Assembly (NCBI GenBank): GCA_021798985.1 | Contig: JAJZBI010000001.1 | Span: forward strand, 1-64,000 | Reading direction: 5' to 3' | From: Actinomycetes bacterium | GTDB lineage: Bacteria > Actinomycetota > Acidimicrobiia > Acidimicrobiales > Bog-793 | DNA length: 64,000 nt | Shown here: positions 1 to 9,384 of the stretch, one piece after another | Position numbering within the stretch: position 1 is the stretch's first letter | Layout: the number at the start of each line of letters is the position of its first letter | Translations under genes and position numbers: made by a program | Notes under the pieces: model-generated | The model's input: only the letters and a program-made list of their open reading frames with translations | Database searches by the model: none | What the model was told of the DNA's origin: nothing

Positions 1-50
1 TCGGCGAGCTTGCGGATGATCTGCTCGGGGCTGTGCTGTCGGCGCTTCAT
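1..50 (-). mobile_element. IS3-family transposase OrfA, N-terminal start only
   Basis: The complement of the first 50 bases reads ATG and then 15 further complete codons, MKRRQHSPEQIIRKLA, before the window ends. The pattern HSPEQIIRKL at the extreme N-terminus is the helix-turn-helix opening typical of IS3-family OrfA transposase subunits. The rest of the gene lies outside the window, so it is unknown whether the element is intact. Its promoter and terminal repeat should lie between 51 and the hydrolase start at 138, but I could not pick out a convincing inverted repeat there. Its position beside other broken genes fits an insertion hot spot. Confidence 0.6.
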
Positions 51-137
51 TCCGTGCTGTCCTCCATCCCCACATCGTGGGTCTCGGACTCGCACAACGG
101 GTGGATCAGCTCACGGGGGCCCGGTCAACTGCATAGC

Positions 138-1103
138 ATGCTCGGCGTGGCTGTTCCCCTCGAGCCGAGCGAGTTCGGCTACCTCGATGTTGGCGACGGG
201 CACCTCGTCTACTGGGAGACCGTCGGCTCCCCCGGTGGGCTGCCGGCCGTTTGGCTGCATGGTGGCCCCGGCGCGCCGCCGTCTCCTCGCACCAGGGGGA
301 ACGTCGACCCCTCCCGCTACCGGCTCGTCATCTTCGACCAGCGGGGCTGTGGTCGCAGCCGACCGCTCGCGAGCGAGCCTGACGTTGATCTCGCGACCAA
401 TACCACCCACCACCTGATCGCCGATATCGAGCGATTACGCGTCCACCTCGGTATCGACCGGTGGGTCGTCATCGGCGGCTCATGGGGTGTCACGCTCGGC
501 CTCGCGTACGCGCAGCGCTACCCCCAGCAGGTTCTCGGGTTGGTGCTCGCCGCGATCACGTCGGGGCGCTGGAGGGAGACGCAATGGATCACTCGTGACA
601 TGGGGCGGGTCTTCCCGCGCGAGTGGGATCGCTTCGTCGACCTCGTACCAGAATCCGAGCGCGCCGGTGATCTCGCCGCCGCCTATGCCCGCCTCCTCGC
701 GAACCCGAATGTGGCGGTGCGGGAGGAAGCGGCTCGCCGATGGTGCGAATGGGAGGACACCCACACGTCGCTCGCCCCAGGATACGAGCCGCATCTCAGC
801 ATCCGAGAGCTCTCCTGGCAGCTGGTCTTCGCCCGCTTGGTCACTCACTACTGGGGGCACGGCTGCTTTTTGGCCGACAACGAGGTGCAGACCAACGTCG
901 AGAAGATCGCCCACCTCCCGGCCACGCTCATCCACGGGGCCTACGACATCTCCGGACCCCTCGACACCGCCTGGGAGCTTCACAAGGCATGGCCAGCCAG
1001 CCGGCTCATCGTGGTCGATGATGCCGGCCACTTCGGCGGAAGCATGGGCGAGCAGTTCACCGCTGCGATCACCGCCATGGCGGACGCGCTTCGTCCGACC
1101 TAG
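138..1103 (+). CDS. Alpha/beta hydrolase, proline iminopeptidase-like (S33)
   Basis: A 321-residue alpha/beta hydrolase, probably cytoplasmic, resembling prolyl aminopeptidases that remove N-terminal proline from peptides. Visible motifs are the oxyanion-hole HGGPG (residues 41-45), FDQRGCGRS (66-74) and the nucleophile elbow GGSWG (113-117, Ser115). The acid is probably the Asp of GAYDISGP and the base the His of DDAGHFGG near the C-terminus. HGGPG together with GGSWG is characteristic of the S33 peptidase family, and the length matches (about 310-320). I chose the ATG at 138 because homology starts soon after it; an in-frame start at 33 would add an unlikely leader. The true substrate could be another ester or amide. 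It lies between an IS3 fragment and a decayed segment, so it may be horizontally acquired cargo. Confidence 0.8.
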   Translation: MLGVAVPLEPSEFGYLDVGDGHLVYWETVGSPGGLPAVWLHGGPGAPPSPRTRGNVDPSRYRLVIFDQRGCGRSRPLASEPDVDLATNTTHHLIADIERLRVHLGIDRWVVIGGSWGVTLGLAYAQRYPQQVLGLVLAAITSGRWRETQWITRDMGRVFPREWDRFVDLVPESERAGDLAAAYARLLANPNVAVREEAARRWCEWEDTHTSLAPGYEPHLSIRELSWQLVFARLVTHYWGHGCFLADNEVQTNVEKIAHLPATLIHGAYDISGPLDTAWELHKAWPASRLIVVDDAGHFGGSMGEQFTAAITAMADALRPT

Positions 1104-1281
1104 GACGGTGCCGCTTGCGGCCGCTGAGGAAGACCCCCAGCATCGGCATCGGGATGCTCCAGTCGGGAAAGCGCGTGCTGCTCATCGTCCAACCTCACAA
1201 CACCTTGAACCTGCGTTCACCCCGGGGAGCGCGATCGCTTCGGCCCCGGCGGTTCTCCAAGGCGTTGCTAGTTTGATCACA
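1104..1281. other. Intergenic sequence with nothing recognised
   Basis: Between the hydrolase stop and the tRNA-like repeat at 1282 I see no gene, clear terminator or repeat. Short open frames run through the stretch on both strands but have no recognisable product or ribosome-binding site. The same is true of 1301-1499. Confidence 0.5.
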
Positions 1282-1300
1282 TGGCAGCGCCAACGGGATT
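1282..1300 (+). repeat. Copy of the tRNA-Glu 3' end (possible attachment-site repeat, left)
   Basis: The 19 bases TGGCAGCGCCAACGGGATT match 2989-3007, the CCA end and T-arm of tRNA-Glu, at 18 of 19 positions and in the same orientation. Integrases of actinobacterial elements commonly recombine at tRNA 3' ends, restoring the tRNA and leaving a short copy at the other end. The pair brackets about 1.7 kb that contains only decayed or accessory genes and no integrase, so this would be the scar of a largely deleted element. The match could also be the remnant of a lost second tRNA gene. Confidence 0.5.
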
Positions 1301-1499
1301 AGGGCGTGCCCCTGAGTCGCGTTCTCCCAGTTCAGACGGAGTACGGCGCCCGTGCGGTTGTGTCAAATTGCACCCTTCGCGCCAGAATAGATGGACAAAA
1401 CGATGAACAAGATCGGCCGCGCTTGCCCCGGTCAGTTGCCCCGCGCACCATACTCGTGCGGCGCGCGACGGCCGGGCGTCCGGCTCGCGGGCGATCAGG

Positions 1500-1878
1500 C
1501 ACCCGGGGGAGGTCGGAGCGGACCATGCGTGCGGCGAGGGTGACGAGCCGCTCGACTGCCGTCACGGCGCCGAGCCTCGGCTTCGGTCATCGGCGTCGGG
1601 TCGCAGTCGGCTTTGTGCTTGAGAGGAAGGAGCTGGCGGAGCTGGCGCGCCGCTGCTCGTCCATCGCCGCCGATTGCCTCGAGATGCCGGCGGCATCCAC
1701 ATGCTCGCCCTGAGAAACAGCGCCGACGAGGGCCGCCGAAACCGCGTCGCTCGCCGAGATGCCCGCGTGCACGGCATTGCCGGTGGCCGCGGGTTCGATT
1801 GCCGATCTCCAGCGCATCGTGCGCTGCCTTGAGGAACTCCTTCGCCTTGGCGAGGTAGGCGAGCGCGTCGGCCGCCGT
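1500..1878 (-). pseudogene. Frameshifted HEPN-domain protein (toxin partner of the MNT gene)
   Basis: Reading the minus strand in three frames gives successive pieces of one small actinobacterial HEPN protein: AADALAYLAKAKEFLKAAHD, then AATGNAVHAGISASDAVSAA, then ARQLRQLLPLKHKADCDP followed by MTEAEA, then VTAVERLVTLAARMV. Frame changes fall near 1800, 1690 and 1565. At least three indels are needed to rebuild it, so it cannot make the family product of about 115 residues. The expected start is ACG at 1878-1876, preceded at suitable distance by AAGAGGAGA, suggesting an ATG that mutated. It sits about 35 bases downstream of the MNT gene on the same strand, the usual order of MNT-HEPN pairs. 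The C-terminal boundary is approximate. Confidence 0.7.
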
Positions 1879-1913
1879 GGCTGTTCTCCTCTTCGCCCGG
1901 CCGCGCGGCACCT

Positions 1914-2537
1914 TCAAGCCGCTGCTGCAAGCTCGGCGAGCGAGGAGCCCGCGAGGATAACGCCGTCTGATTCGATCGAGCGGAAGAGGCCGCCTTGGAC
2001 GCGATCTCGGAGCAGCAACGGGAGCTCCTCCATGCCAACAACGAGCAACTCGACGGGGTTGCCCGTTACGTGGCGTGCGGCGCGCTCCCAGACGCCGAGC
2101 GCATCGAGCCATGCCTCCGCGTCAGCCGCCACCCCCGCACCCCTGACCGCGAGCACGTCAAGATCGCTCTTGGCGTTGGCCTCGCCCCGTGCGAAGGAGC
2201 CGAAGACGATGAGGCTCGCAGGCGCCGGCGTGATCGCCCGCGCCAACGCCCCAAGGCGGTCCAGCGTCGATCGGCGCAGGTCCGCTAGCTCGAGCACCGC
2301 CCTCGCGGCATCGCTCTCCCGGTCGAGCGCCACGAGCGCCGCAGAGCCGGCCTCCCGCCGCGTGACGAGACCGAGGGCCACCAGACGGTTGACGACCACC
2401 GTTGCCTGCTGCGCACTTACACCCGCGAGGCGAGCCGCGGTCCTGATCGTCATCTCCGCCTCGGTGCGCGCCAGCACGCCCAGGACGCGCCCCTGCACCC
2501 CTGGGATCACCGCCTCGATCGGCTGCGCGTAGTCCAC
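1914..2537 (-). CDS. Winged-HTH plus MNT nucleotidyltransferase protein (antitoxin-like)
   Basis: A 207-residue protein with two parts. Residues about 10-65 form a winged helix-turn-helix (AARLAGVSAQQATVVVNRLV) expected to bind DNA. Residues about 105-180 form a minimal nucleotidyltransferase with the signature GSFARGEANAKSDLDVL, in which G113-S114 and the two metal-binding aspartates D125 and D127 are intact. MNT proteins of this kind pair with HEPN RNases; some antitoxins of the class inactivate the HEPN partner by adding AMP. Here the HEPN gene downstream is broken, leaving the MNT gene orphaned. I start at GTG 2537; TTG 2540 is one codon upstream. A perfect 20-bp palindrome 20 bases upstream is a likely autoregulatory operator. 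Confidence 0.8.
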   Translation of the reverse strand: MDYAQPIEAVIPGVQGRVLGVLARTEAEMTIRTAARLAGVSAQQATVVVNRLVALGLVTRREAGSAALVALDRESDAARAVLELADLRRSTLDRLGALARAITPAPASLIVFGSFARGEANAKSDLDVLAVRGAGVAADAEAWLDALGVWERAARHVTGNPVELLVVGMEELPLLLRDRVQGGLFRSIESDGVILAGSSLAELAAAA

Positions 2538-2556
2538 CAAGAGAGCGTATCCGCTT

Positions 2557-2576
2557 TACCGGACACGTGTCCGGTA
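2557..2576. promoter_or_regulatory. Perfect 20-bp palindrome, probable operator of the MNT gene
   Basis: TACCGGACACGTGTCCGGTA reads identically on both strands. It lies 20 bases upstream of the GTG start of the HTH-MNT gene, where a dimer of its winged-HTH could block transcription. On the minus strand it is preceded by TGATAT. The centre GACACGTGTC is symmetrical enough to suggest a homodimeric regulator. No other regulator gene is adjacent, so autoregulation is the simplest reading. Confidence 0.6.
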
Positions 2577-2650
2577 TATCAGGCCGACTCGGGAAGGCAC
2601 GGGAAAGGCAAACCTCCGTCGAAGGACGCGACCGGCTTGATCAGTTGTAG

Positions 2651-2910
2651 AGCCTGGTCGAGCAAGCTTGTCGGGGCTGGAACCTCGTGATCATGGGCGT
2701 GCCGTATCACGGAGGGGTCTGCGGTTGGGTCGCGCCAGTTGAGTGTCCGAGCGGCGATGCCGTTCTCAAGATCACTTGGCTACACGCTGAAGCAGCGACC
2801 GAGACCATCGCGCTGCGCTGGTGGGATGGTACCGGCGCAGTCTGGCTCCTGGCCGAGAACCCCGACACCTGGACGATGTTGGTCGAGCGCTGCCAGCTGC
2901 GCGGGAGATC
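2651..2910 (+). pseudogene. Truncated aminoglycoside/hydroxyurea resistance kinase fragment
   Basis: One frame encodes LVEQACRGWNLVIMG, then HGGVCGWVAPV, GDAVLKITW, ALRWWDGTGAVWLL and TMLVERC. This order (glycine-rich strand, ATP-binding VLK, then LRxWDGxGAVxLL and LLERC) is the N-lobe of the streptomycin 6-kinase/hydroxyurea kinase branch of aminoglycoside phosphotransferases. The frame meets an in-frame TAG at 2648, and resemblance ends near 2910, long before the catalytic loop, so roughly two thirds of the gene is missing. It therefore cannot confer resistance. The break lies just before the tRNA-Glu end at 2989, consistent with truncation when an element inserted or was deleted there. Confidence 0.6.
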
Positions 2911-2988
2911 GATGGACAAAGGATGGACAATCCCACAACCTTTGTCACCTTGCTGCCAGAATAAAGTGCCGCTTAACTGCGCTTTTAG

Positions 2989-3007
2989 TGGCAGCCCCAA
3001 CGGGATT
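2989..3007 (+). repeat. tRNA-Glu 3' end, right partner of the possible attachment repeat
   Basis: TGGCAGCCCCAACGGGATT, seen on the plus strand, matches 1282-1300 with one mismatch. As the functional tRNA end, it would be the retained attachment site. Confidence 0.5.
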
Positions 3008-3064
3008 CGAACCCGTGTCTCCACCTTGAGAGGGTGGTGTCCTTGGCCTCTAGACGATGGGGCC
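2989..3064 (-). tRNA. tRNA-Glu (anticodon CTC)
   Basis: The minus strand folds as a standard cloverleaf: acceptor GGCCCCA with TGGGGCT, anticodon stem CCACC/GGTGG with loop CTCTCAA giving anticodon CTC, a GGTTCGAATCC T-arm and an encoded CCA (TGG at 2989-2991 on the plus strand). It decodes GAG. It follows tRNA-Gln and gltX on the same strand, so enzyme and substrates may be co-transcribed. Its 3' end is the possible target of the decayed element to its left. Confidence 0.95.
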
Positions 3065-3149
3065 GTGCTGCCGGCGAGCCGGCGAGCAGCGCCGGGGCGA
3101 TGCCGACCAGACGAGACGCGCTCGCCTAGTCTGCTCGCTCCGAACTTCG

Positions 3150-3221
3150 CTCGGGGGGGAGGACTCGAACCCCCAATAACAGGGCCAGAACCTGTCGTGT
3201 TGCCGATTACACCACCCCCGA
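3150..3221 (-). tRNA. tRNA-Gln (anticodon CTG)
   Basis: Acceptor TCGGGGG pairs with CCCCCGA. The anticodon stem ACAGG/CCTGT encloses loop TTCTGGC with anticodon CTG, reading CAG. The T-arm is GGGGG-TTCGAGT-CCTCC with one G:U pair. CCA is not encoded. It lies 64 bases after gltX and 85 bases before tRNA-Glu on the same strand. In bacteria that lack glutaminyl-tRNA synthetase this tRNA is first charged with glutamate by GltX and then amidated by GatCAB. Confidence 0.93.
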
Positions 3222-3285
3222 AAGATGGCCACGACATGCTAGCCGCTCGCGAGGCCGCCCCACCAACAGCCCGGCAGGGCAGCGC

Positions 3286-4725
3286 TCAGAGGCTGCCCAG
3301 CCGCCCGAGCGCCACCTTGAGGCGCTCAAGGGTGCGCTCGCGGCCGAGTGCCTCAAGGGACTCGAACAGCGGCAGCCCAGTCGCTCGGCCCATGGTGGCG
3401 ACGCGAATCGGCGCCTGCGCCTTGCCGAGCTTGCGGCCGGCCCGCTCGGCAACCTCCTCGATCGCCTGGCGGAGCGCGGCAGGGGAGAACTCGACGGACT
3501 CGAGCGCAGCGATCGTCGCCTGGAGGATCGGGCCGGCCCCGACGTCGGAACTGATGGCCTTGGCGAAGGCGTCCGCGTCCGGCTCGAAGGGCTCGACGAA
3601 CAGGAACGCGACGAGCCCGGGAACCTCGCCGAGCGTGCCGGCGCGCTCTTGGACCAGCGGCGCCAACGCCGCGAAAACGGACGCGTCGAAGCGCCCAGGC
3701 GCCCAGGGCACGTGCTCGCCTTGAAGGAAGGGGCGGGCGTGCTCGATGAACTCGGCTTGGCTGAGTCCCCGCAGGTAGAGGCCATTGAAGTGGAGCAGCC
3801 GCCGCTCGTCGAAGAAGGCGGGCGAGCGGAGCACGTCCTCGAGGCGAAACTCCTCGATCATCTCCTCACGGCTCAGCACCTCGCGACCGTCCGCCGGCGA
3901 CCAGCCGAGGAGCGCGAGGTAGTTCACCATCGCCTCGGGGAGGTAGCCGAGCGCCCGGTAGTCCTCCACCGCGACGCGGTCTCGGCGCTTGGAGAGCTTC
4001 TGGCGACGCTCGTTCACCAGCACCGGGACGTGGGCGAACGCTGGCAACGGGCGGCCGTCGGCGAGCGCATCCCACAACAGCACGGCCTTGGGCGTGGTGG
4101 GCAGGTGCTCCTCGGCGCGAATCACGTGGGTGATCGCCATGTCGAGGTCGTCCACGACGACGGCCAGGACGAAGAGCGGATCGCCGTTGGACTTGACGAT
4201 GACGAAGTCCTCGATGGTGGCGTTCTGGAACTCGACGTCACCCCGCACGAGGTCGTGGACGACCGTCATCCCCTCGTCGGGCACGCGGTAGCGCAGCGCC
4301 CGGCCGCGCTCGAAGGCGAGGCCCCGGTCGCGACAAAAGCCGTCGTAACCGGGGGTGGCGCGCTGCTCGGTGCGGGCCCGCACCGCCTCGGGGGAGCAGT
4401 CGCAGGCATAAGCGCGGCCTTCGGCGAACAGCCGCTTGGCTGCCGCGTCGTAGAGGTGGCGGCGCTCGGACTGGAAGAAGGGACCCTCGTCCCAGGTGAT
4501 GCCGAGCCAGGTGAGCGCCGACAAGATGCCTTCGGTCCATGCCGGGTCGCTGCGCTCTCGGTCGGTGTCTTCGATCCGCAGCACGAAGCGACCACCGAGG
4601 CGGCGGGCGAGGAGCCAGTTGAACAGCGCCGTCCGGGCGCCACCGACGTGGAAGTAGCCGGTCGGTGACGGGGCGAAGCGCACCCGCGGTGCGAGAGGGG
4701 CAGAGGGATCGCTGATGGCGCTCAT
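3286..4725 (-). CDS. gltX: Glutamyl-tRNA synthetase
   Basis: A 479-residue class I aminoacyl-tRNA synthetase that attaches glutamate to tRNA-Glu. In most actinobacteria it also mischarges tRNA-Gln for later amidation. The HIGH-type signature is FAPSPTGYFHVGG (HVGG at 26-29) and the KMSKS-type loop is KLSKR at 243-247. The C-terminal helical anticodon-binding region is present and the length is normal for the family. The ATG at 4725 begins MSAISDPSAPLAPRVRFAPS; open frame continues upstream but is unlike the family. Immediately downstream on the same strand are tRNA-Gln and tRNA-Glu, the two tRNAs this enzyme is expected to charge. The GH18 gene diverges from it with about 100 bases between starts. 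Confidence 0.96.
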   Translation of the reverse strand: MSAISDPSAPLAPRVRFAPSPTGYFHVGGARTALFNWLLARRLGGRFVLRIEDTDRERSDPAWTEGILSALTWLGITWDEGPFFQSERRHLYDAAAKRLFAEGRAYACDCSPEAVRARTEQRATPGYDGFCRDRGLAFERGRALRYRVPDEGMTVVHDLVRGDVEFQNATIEDFVIVKSNGDPLFVLAVVVDDLDMAITHVIRAEEHLPTTPKAVLLWDALADGRPLPAFAHVPVLVNERRQKLSKRRDRVAVEDYRALGYLPEAMVNYLALLGWSPADGREVLSREEMIEEFRLEDVLRSPAFFDERRLLHFNGLYLRGLSQAEFIEHARPFLQGEHVPWAPGRFDASVFAALAPLVQERAGTLGEVPGLVAFLFVEPFEPDADAFAKAISSDVGAGPILQATIAALESVEFSPAALRQAIEEVAERAGRKLGKAQAPIRVATMGRATGLPLFESLEALGRERTLERLKVALGRLGSL

Positions 4726-4823
4726 CGGTGCCGGAAGCGTAGCCACCGGGCGCGGGCTCGGTGCCCGCAGCCGACCCAAGCGCGGCAAGGCGGCGCAGCG
4801 GCGAGCTTGTACGCTCCGGGATC

Positions 4824-6134
4824 GTGGCTGCACGCAAGCGGCGCATGCGCGCCCTCGTCGCCGCGCTCGTCGGGCTCATCGCGATCGGATTCGCAACAGC
4901 AGGCGGGCTCGGGGCCTTCAGCGGCCCCTCGCCTCAGCAGATCGCCGCCGAGCGGGCGGCGGCCCGAGCCGCCGCGGAGGCGCGCGCCCGGGCCCGGCTC
5001 CTCAAGCAGGAGAGTGCAATGGCGAGCCGCGCCGCCGCCTCGGTCGCCGTGGACCTCCCCGACCGCGTCGGCGCCCGCGCACCGAAAACGCCGCCGACGC
5101 TGTTCCGACGAGCGGTCCCCCGCCACCTCGTCCTCGGCTACGTGCCGTACTGGTCCCTCGGGGGCCTCACGCCGGCGGACTACGCGGACGCCACCGTGCT
5201 CGCCTACTACGGGGTCACGATCACCCCAAACGGCAGCCTGGAGACCGGCGACCCCGGCTGGAAGGGTTTCGCCAGCCCGAGCTTCGCGGCCTTCCTCGCC
5301 CGGGCGCATGCCGCCGGCGACCGGGTGCTCCTCACCGTGACCCAAGACACCCCCTCGCGCATCGCTGCGCTGCTCGCCTCCCCGCGGGCGCACGCCGCGA
5401 GGCTGGCTGGGGCACTCATCCCCTTGCTGCGCGCCGATCGGCTGGATGGCATCGATATCGACATCGAAGGCACGAAGACGAGCGAGCGCACCGCCTTCGT
5501 TCGCTTCGTCGGCGAGCTCGCGGCGGGCCTGAAGCGGGTGGATCCGCGCGGCGAACTCGTGCTCGACACCTACCCCCAGTCCGCGGTGGACCACGGCTTC
5601 TTCGCCATCGGCTCGCTCGCGCCCCTCGTCAGCCAGATGTTCGTGATGGGCTACGACATGCAGTCGAACGCTGCAGCGACGCCCGATGCCCCGCTCGCGA
5701 GCCCCTCGCTCGGCCTGAGCGACGTCCAGGCGCTGCTGCAGTACGAGGCCGTGGTGTCCCCCGCCAAGCTGATCTTGGGCGTGCCGTTCTACGGCTATGA
5801 CTTCACGACGATCGACGAGACGCCTGGCGCGCCGACGGTGAAGCGCGATCCGGTGGCCGTGAACTACTCGGCAATCGTGAGCGCTGCCCACCCGGCGTAC
5901 TGGGACCCGGGTTCGTCGACGCCGTACACGCGCTTTCACTACCAGGGAGGCGACCACCAGACCTGGTACGACAATCCGGTCTCGATCGCGCTGAAGACCG
6001 CTCTGGCAATGGACGAGCACCTCGCCGGCGTCGGGGCGTGGGCCTTTGGGGCCGAAGGCAGCCAGCAGGCCATGCTCCAGGCCCTCGACGGCACGCAGCC
6101 GCCGGCGAAGCTGGCCCTGGTGCCCGCCCCGTAG
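4824..6134 (+). CDS. Membrane-anchored glycoside hydrolase family 18 protein
   Basis: About 436 residues. A basic N-terminus and one hydrophobic segment (RALVAALVGLIAIGFATAGG) suggest an uncleaved signal anchor, followed by an alanine/arginine-rich stretch that may form a coiled coil. The rest is a GH18 TIM barrel beginning at LVLGYVPYWS. The family signature DGIDIDIE (208-215) carries the catalytic glutamate E215, and QMFVMGYDMQ and the late WAFGAEG match barrel strands 6 and 8. Such proteins cleave N-acetylglucosamine polymers, for example chitin, peptidoglycan or spore wall. No chitin- or wall-binding module is visible, so the substrate is unknown. I prefer GTG 4824, just before the basic and hydrophobic segment; ATG 4845 and ATG 4761 are alternatives. 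Confidence 0.82.
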   Translation: MAARKRRMRALVAALVGLIAIGFATAGGLGAFSGPSPQQIAAERAAARAAAEARARARLLKQESAMASRAAASVAVDLPDRVGARAPKTPPTLFRRAVPRHLVLGYVPYWSLGGLTPADYADATVLAYYGVTITPNGSLETGDPGWKGFASPSFAAFLARAHAAGDRVLLTVTQDTPSRIAALLASPRAHAARLAGALIPLLRADRLDGIDIDIEGTKTSERTAFVRFVGELAAGLKRVDPRGELVLDTYPQSAVDHGFFAIGSLAPLVSQMFVMGYDMQSNAAATPDAPLASPSLGLSDVQALLQYEAVVSPAKLILGVPFYGYDFTTIDETPGAPTVKRDPVAVNYSAIVSAAHPAYWDPGSSTPYTRFHYQGGDHQTWYDNPVSIALKTALAMDEHLAGVGAWAFGAEGSQQAMLQALDGTQPPAKLALVPAP

Positions 6135-6143
6135 GGCGCTGCG

Positions 6144-6419
6144 CTAGCTCGCGCTCTTTGCGACCAGCTCGTTGATCCGCCGCATCAGGCGGGACTTGCG
6201 CCGGGCAGCCTGGTTCTTGTGGATGACGCCCTTGGTCGCCGCCTGGTCGATCCGGCGGACCGCCGCGCGCAGCAGCTCCGGCGTCTCCTCAGCGCTCGCC
6301 TGAGCGGAGCCGAGCACCCGCTTGGTGCGGGTCTTCAGCTCCGAGCGCACGGCCTTGTTGCGCTCGTGTCGCCGCTCGTTCTGGCGGTTCCGCTTGATCT
6401 GACTCTTGATGTTCGCCAT
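6144..6419 (-). CDS. rpsT: Small ribosomal subunit protein bS20
   Basis: A 91-residue, lysine- and arginine-rich protein that binds 16S rRNA early in 30S assembly. The start MANIKSQIKRNRQNERRHER and the later TKGVIHKNQAARRKSRLMRR are diagnostic of S20. GAGGACCC precedes the ATG. It is transcribed away from lepA, a neighbour relationship seen in many bacteria, and its 3' end faces the GH18 gene with only nine bases between, so the two probably converge on one short termination region. Confidence 0.97.
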   Translation of the reverse strand: MANIKSQIKRNRQNERRHERNKAVRSELKTRTKRVLGSAQASAEETPELLRAAVRRIDQAATKGVIHKNQAARRKSRLMRRINELVAKSAS

Positions 6420-6522
6420 GGGTCCTCACGGGCGCGATCGGTAACGAGTGCAGCATGCTAGCAGCGAGAGCAGTGCCTTCTGGCTGGACCGGACCGGCCT
6501 GGGGAGATGGCACGATGGTCAG

Positions 6523-8306
<1,784 letters not shown>

Positions 8307-8310
<4 letters not shown>

Positions 8311-9281
8311 GGGCGGCCGGTTCGCCCTTCGCGGCCTTGCGCGACGCGGCCATCGTGGCGCTGCGCGAGGGGCTCGGGGTGGGGCCGAGCGACGCCGAGC
8401 TCGACGAGTACCGCGAGCCCGCCGGCGACCCCGGGCTGTTCGGGCCCGGCTCGCTCGTCTGGCGCGTGCACGCCGATCTCCCGGTCATGTTGATCGGGGG
8501 CTTCTCCGCCCTCATGCTGCAGACGCTGCACCCGCTCGCCATGGCGGGCGTCGCCGACCATTCCCGCTACCGCGAGGACCCACTCGGGCGCCTCCAGCGC
8601 ACCGCGCGCTATGTCGCCGGCACCAGCTTCGGCGGGATGCCGCTCGTCGAGGAGTTGATCGGCACGGTCAAACGGGTGCACGTGCACGTGCACGGGGTGA
8701 CGACCGACGGCCGGGTGTACACCGCGGCTGACCCGGACCTCCTGACCTGGGTCCACACGACCGAGATGTGGAGCATCCTGCGCTCCTACCAGCGCTACTC
8801 GCTGCACCCCCTGCTCGCTGAGGAGAAGGACCGCTACCTCGCCGAGGTCGCCGTGCTCGGCAAGCGCCTCGGCGGGCGGGGCATCCCCGAGCGCGTGGCG
8901 TCGGTGCGGGCCTATTTCGCCTCCGTCCAACCCGAGCTCGCGGCCACTCCTGCCGCAAAGGAGGCGGTCGCCTTCCTCCGCCAGCCGCTCGGCAGCTCCC
9001 TGTCGGACCTGGCGGCGCACCGCGTCATCACGGCCGCCGCGATCGAGCTCCTGCCGGCCTGGGCGCGGCGACTGCTCGGGCTGCGAGTGTGCCCGCCGAA
9101 CTCCGCCGGCATCGTGCCGATCGCCGGGCCGCTGCTCACCCGCGCTGTCGCCCTCAGCCTCGGTGGGCTGCTGCGAGGCGTCGTCGGCCCCTCGCTCGTG
9201 CGCGCCGTGGCCACCGAGCGCGTGCGTACCCCCGCCGCGTGCGCACCCCGCCTGGCCAGGCCCGGGACTGGCCGGACCTGA
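8307..9281 (+). CDS. Oxygenase MpaB-family protein (DUF2236)
   Basis: A 324-residue protein of the MpaB/latex-clearing (DUF2236) family. Characterised members are haem proteins, and one fungal member cleaves a terpene chain oxidatively. Recognisable blocks are [18 protein letters not shown], then [35 protein letters not shown] and WVHTTEMWS. The conserved histidines of the first and third blocks are present and could bind the cofactor. The ATG overlaps the lepA stop (ATGA), which ties its expression to lepA, although no functional connection is known. The actual substrate cannot be inferred from sequence. Confidence 0.78.
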
Positions 9282-9289
9282 GCGGACGG

Positions 9290-9316
9290 CTGGCACTTAG
9301 TAGAATCGAGTGCCAG
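9290..9316 (+). promoter_or_regulatory. CIRCE operator of the hrcA-dnaJ operon
   Basis: The arms CTGGCACTT and GAGTGCCAG are separated by exactly nine bases, the 9-9-9 geometry of CIRCE (consensus TTAGCACTC-N9-GAGTGCTAA). One further G:C pair extends the palindrome. The spacer contains TAGAAT, a plausible -10 hexamer, so HrcA binding would cover the promoter. It lies 68 bases before the hrcA start, indicating autoregulated heat-shock control of hrcA and dnaJ. Confidence 0.88.
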
Positions 9317-9384
9317 CGATGACCACCCATCGGCGCGATCGGTGCCGCCAGGGGGCGGTGGCGTGCGTCGGAACGAGGAGCGAC

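Noticed and set aside
1332-1713. Short frames on both strands downstream of the broken HEPN gene
   Set aside because: Their translations do not match any family except the HEPN fragments already described.
2687-3724. A 345-codon plus-strand frame
   Set aside because: After the kinase fragment it runs through two tRNA genes and antisense to gltX, so it cannot be one gene; only its first part is meaningful.
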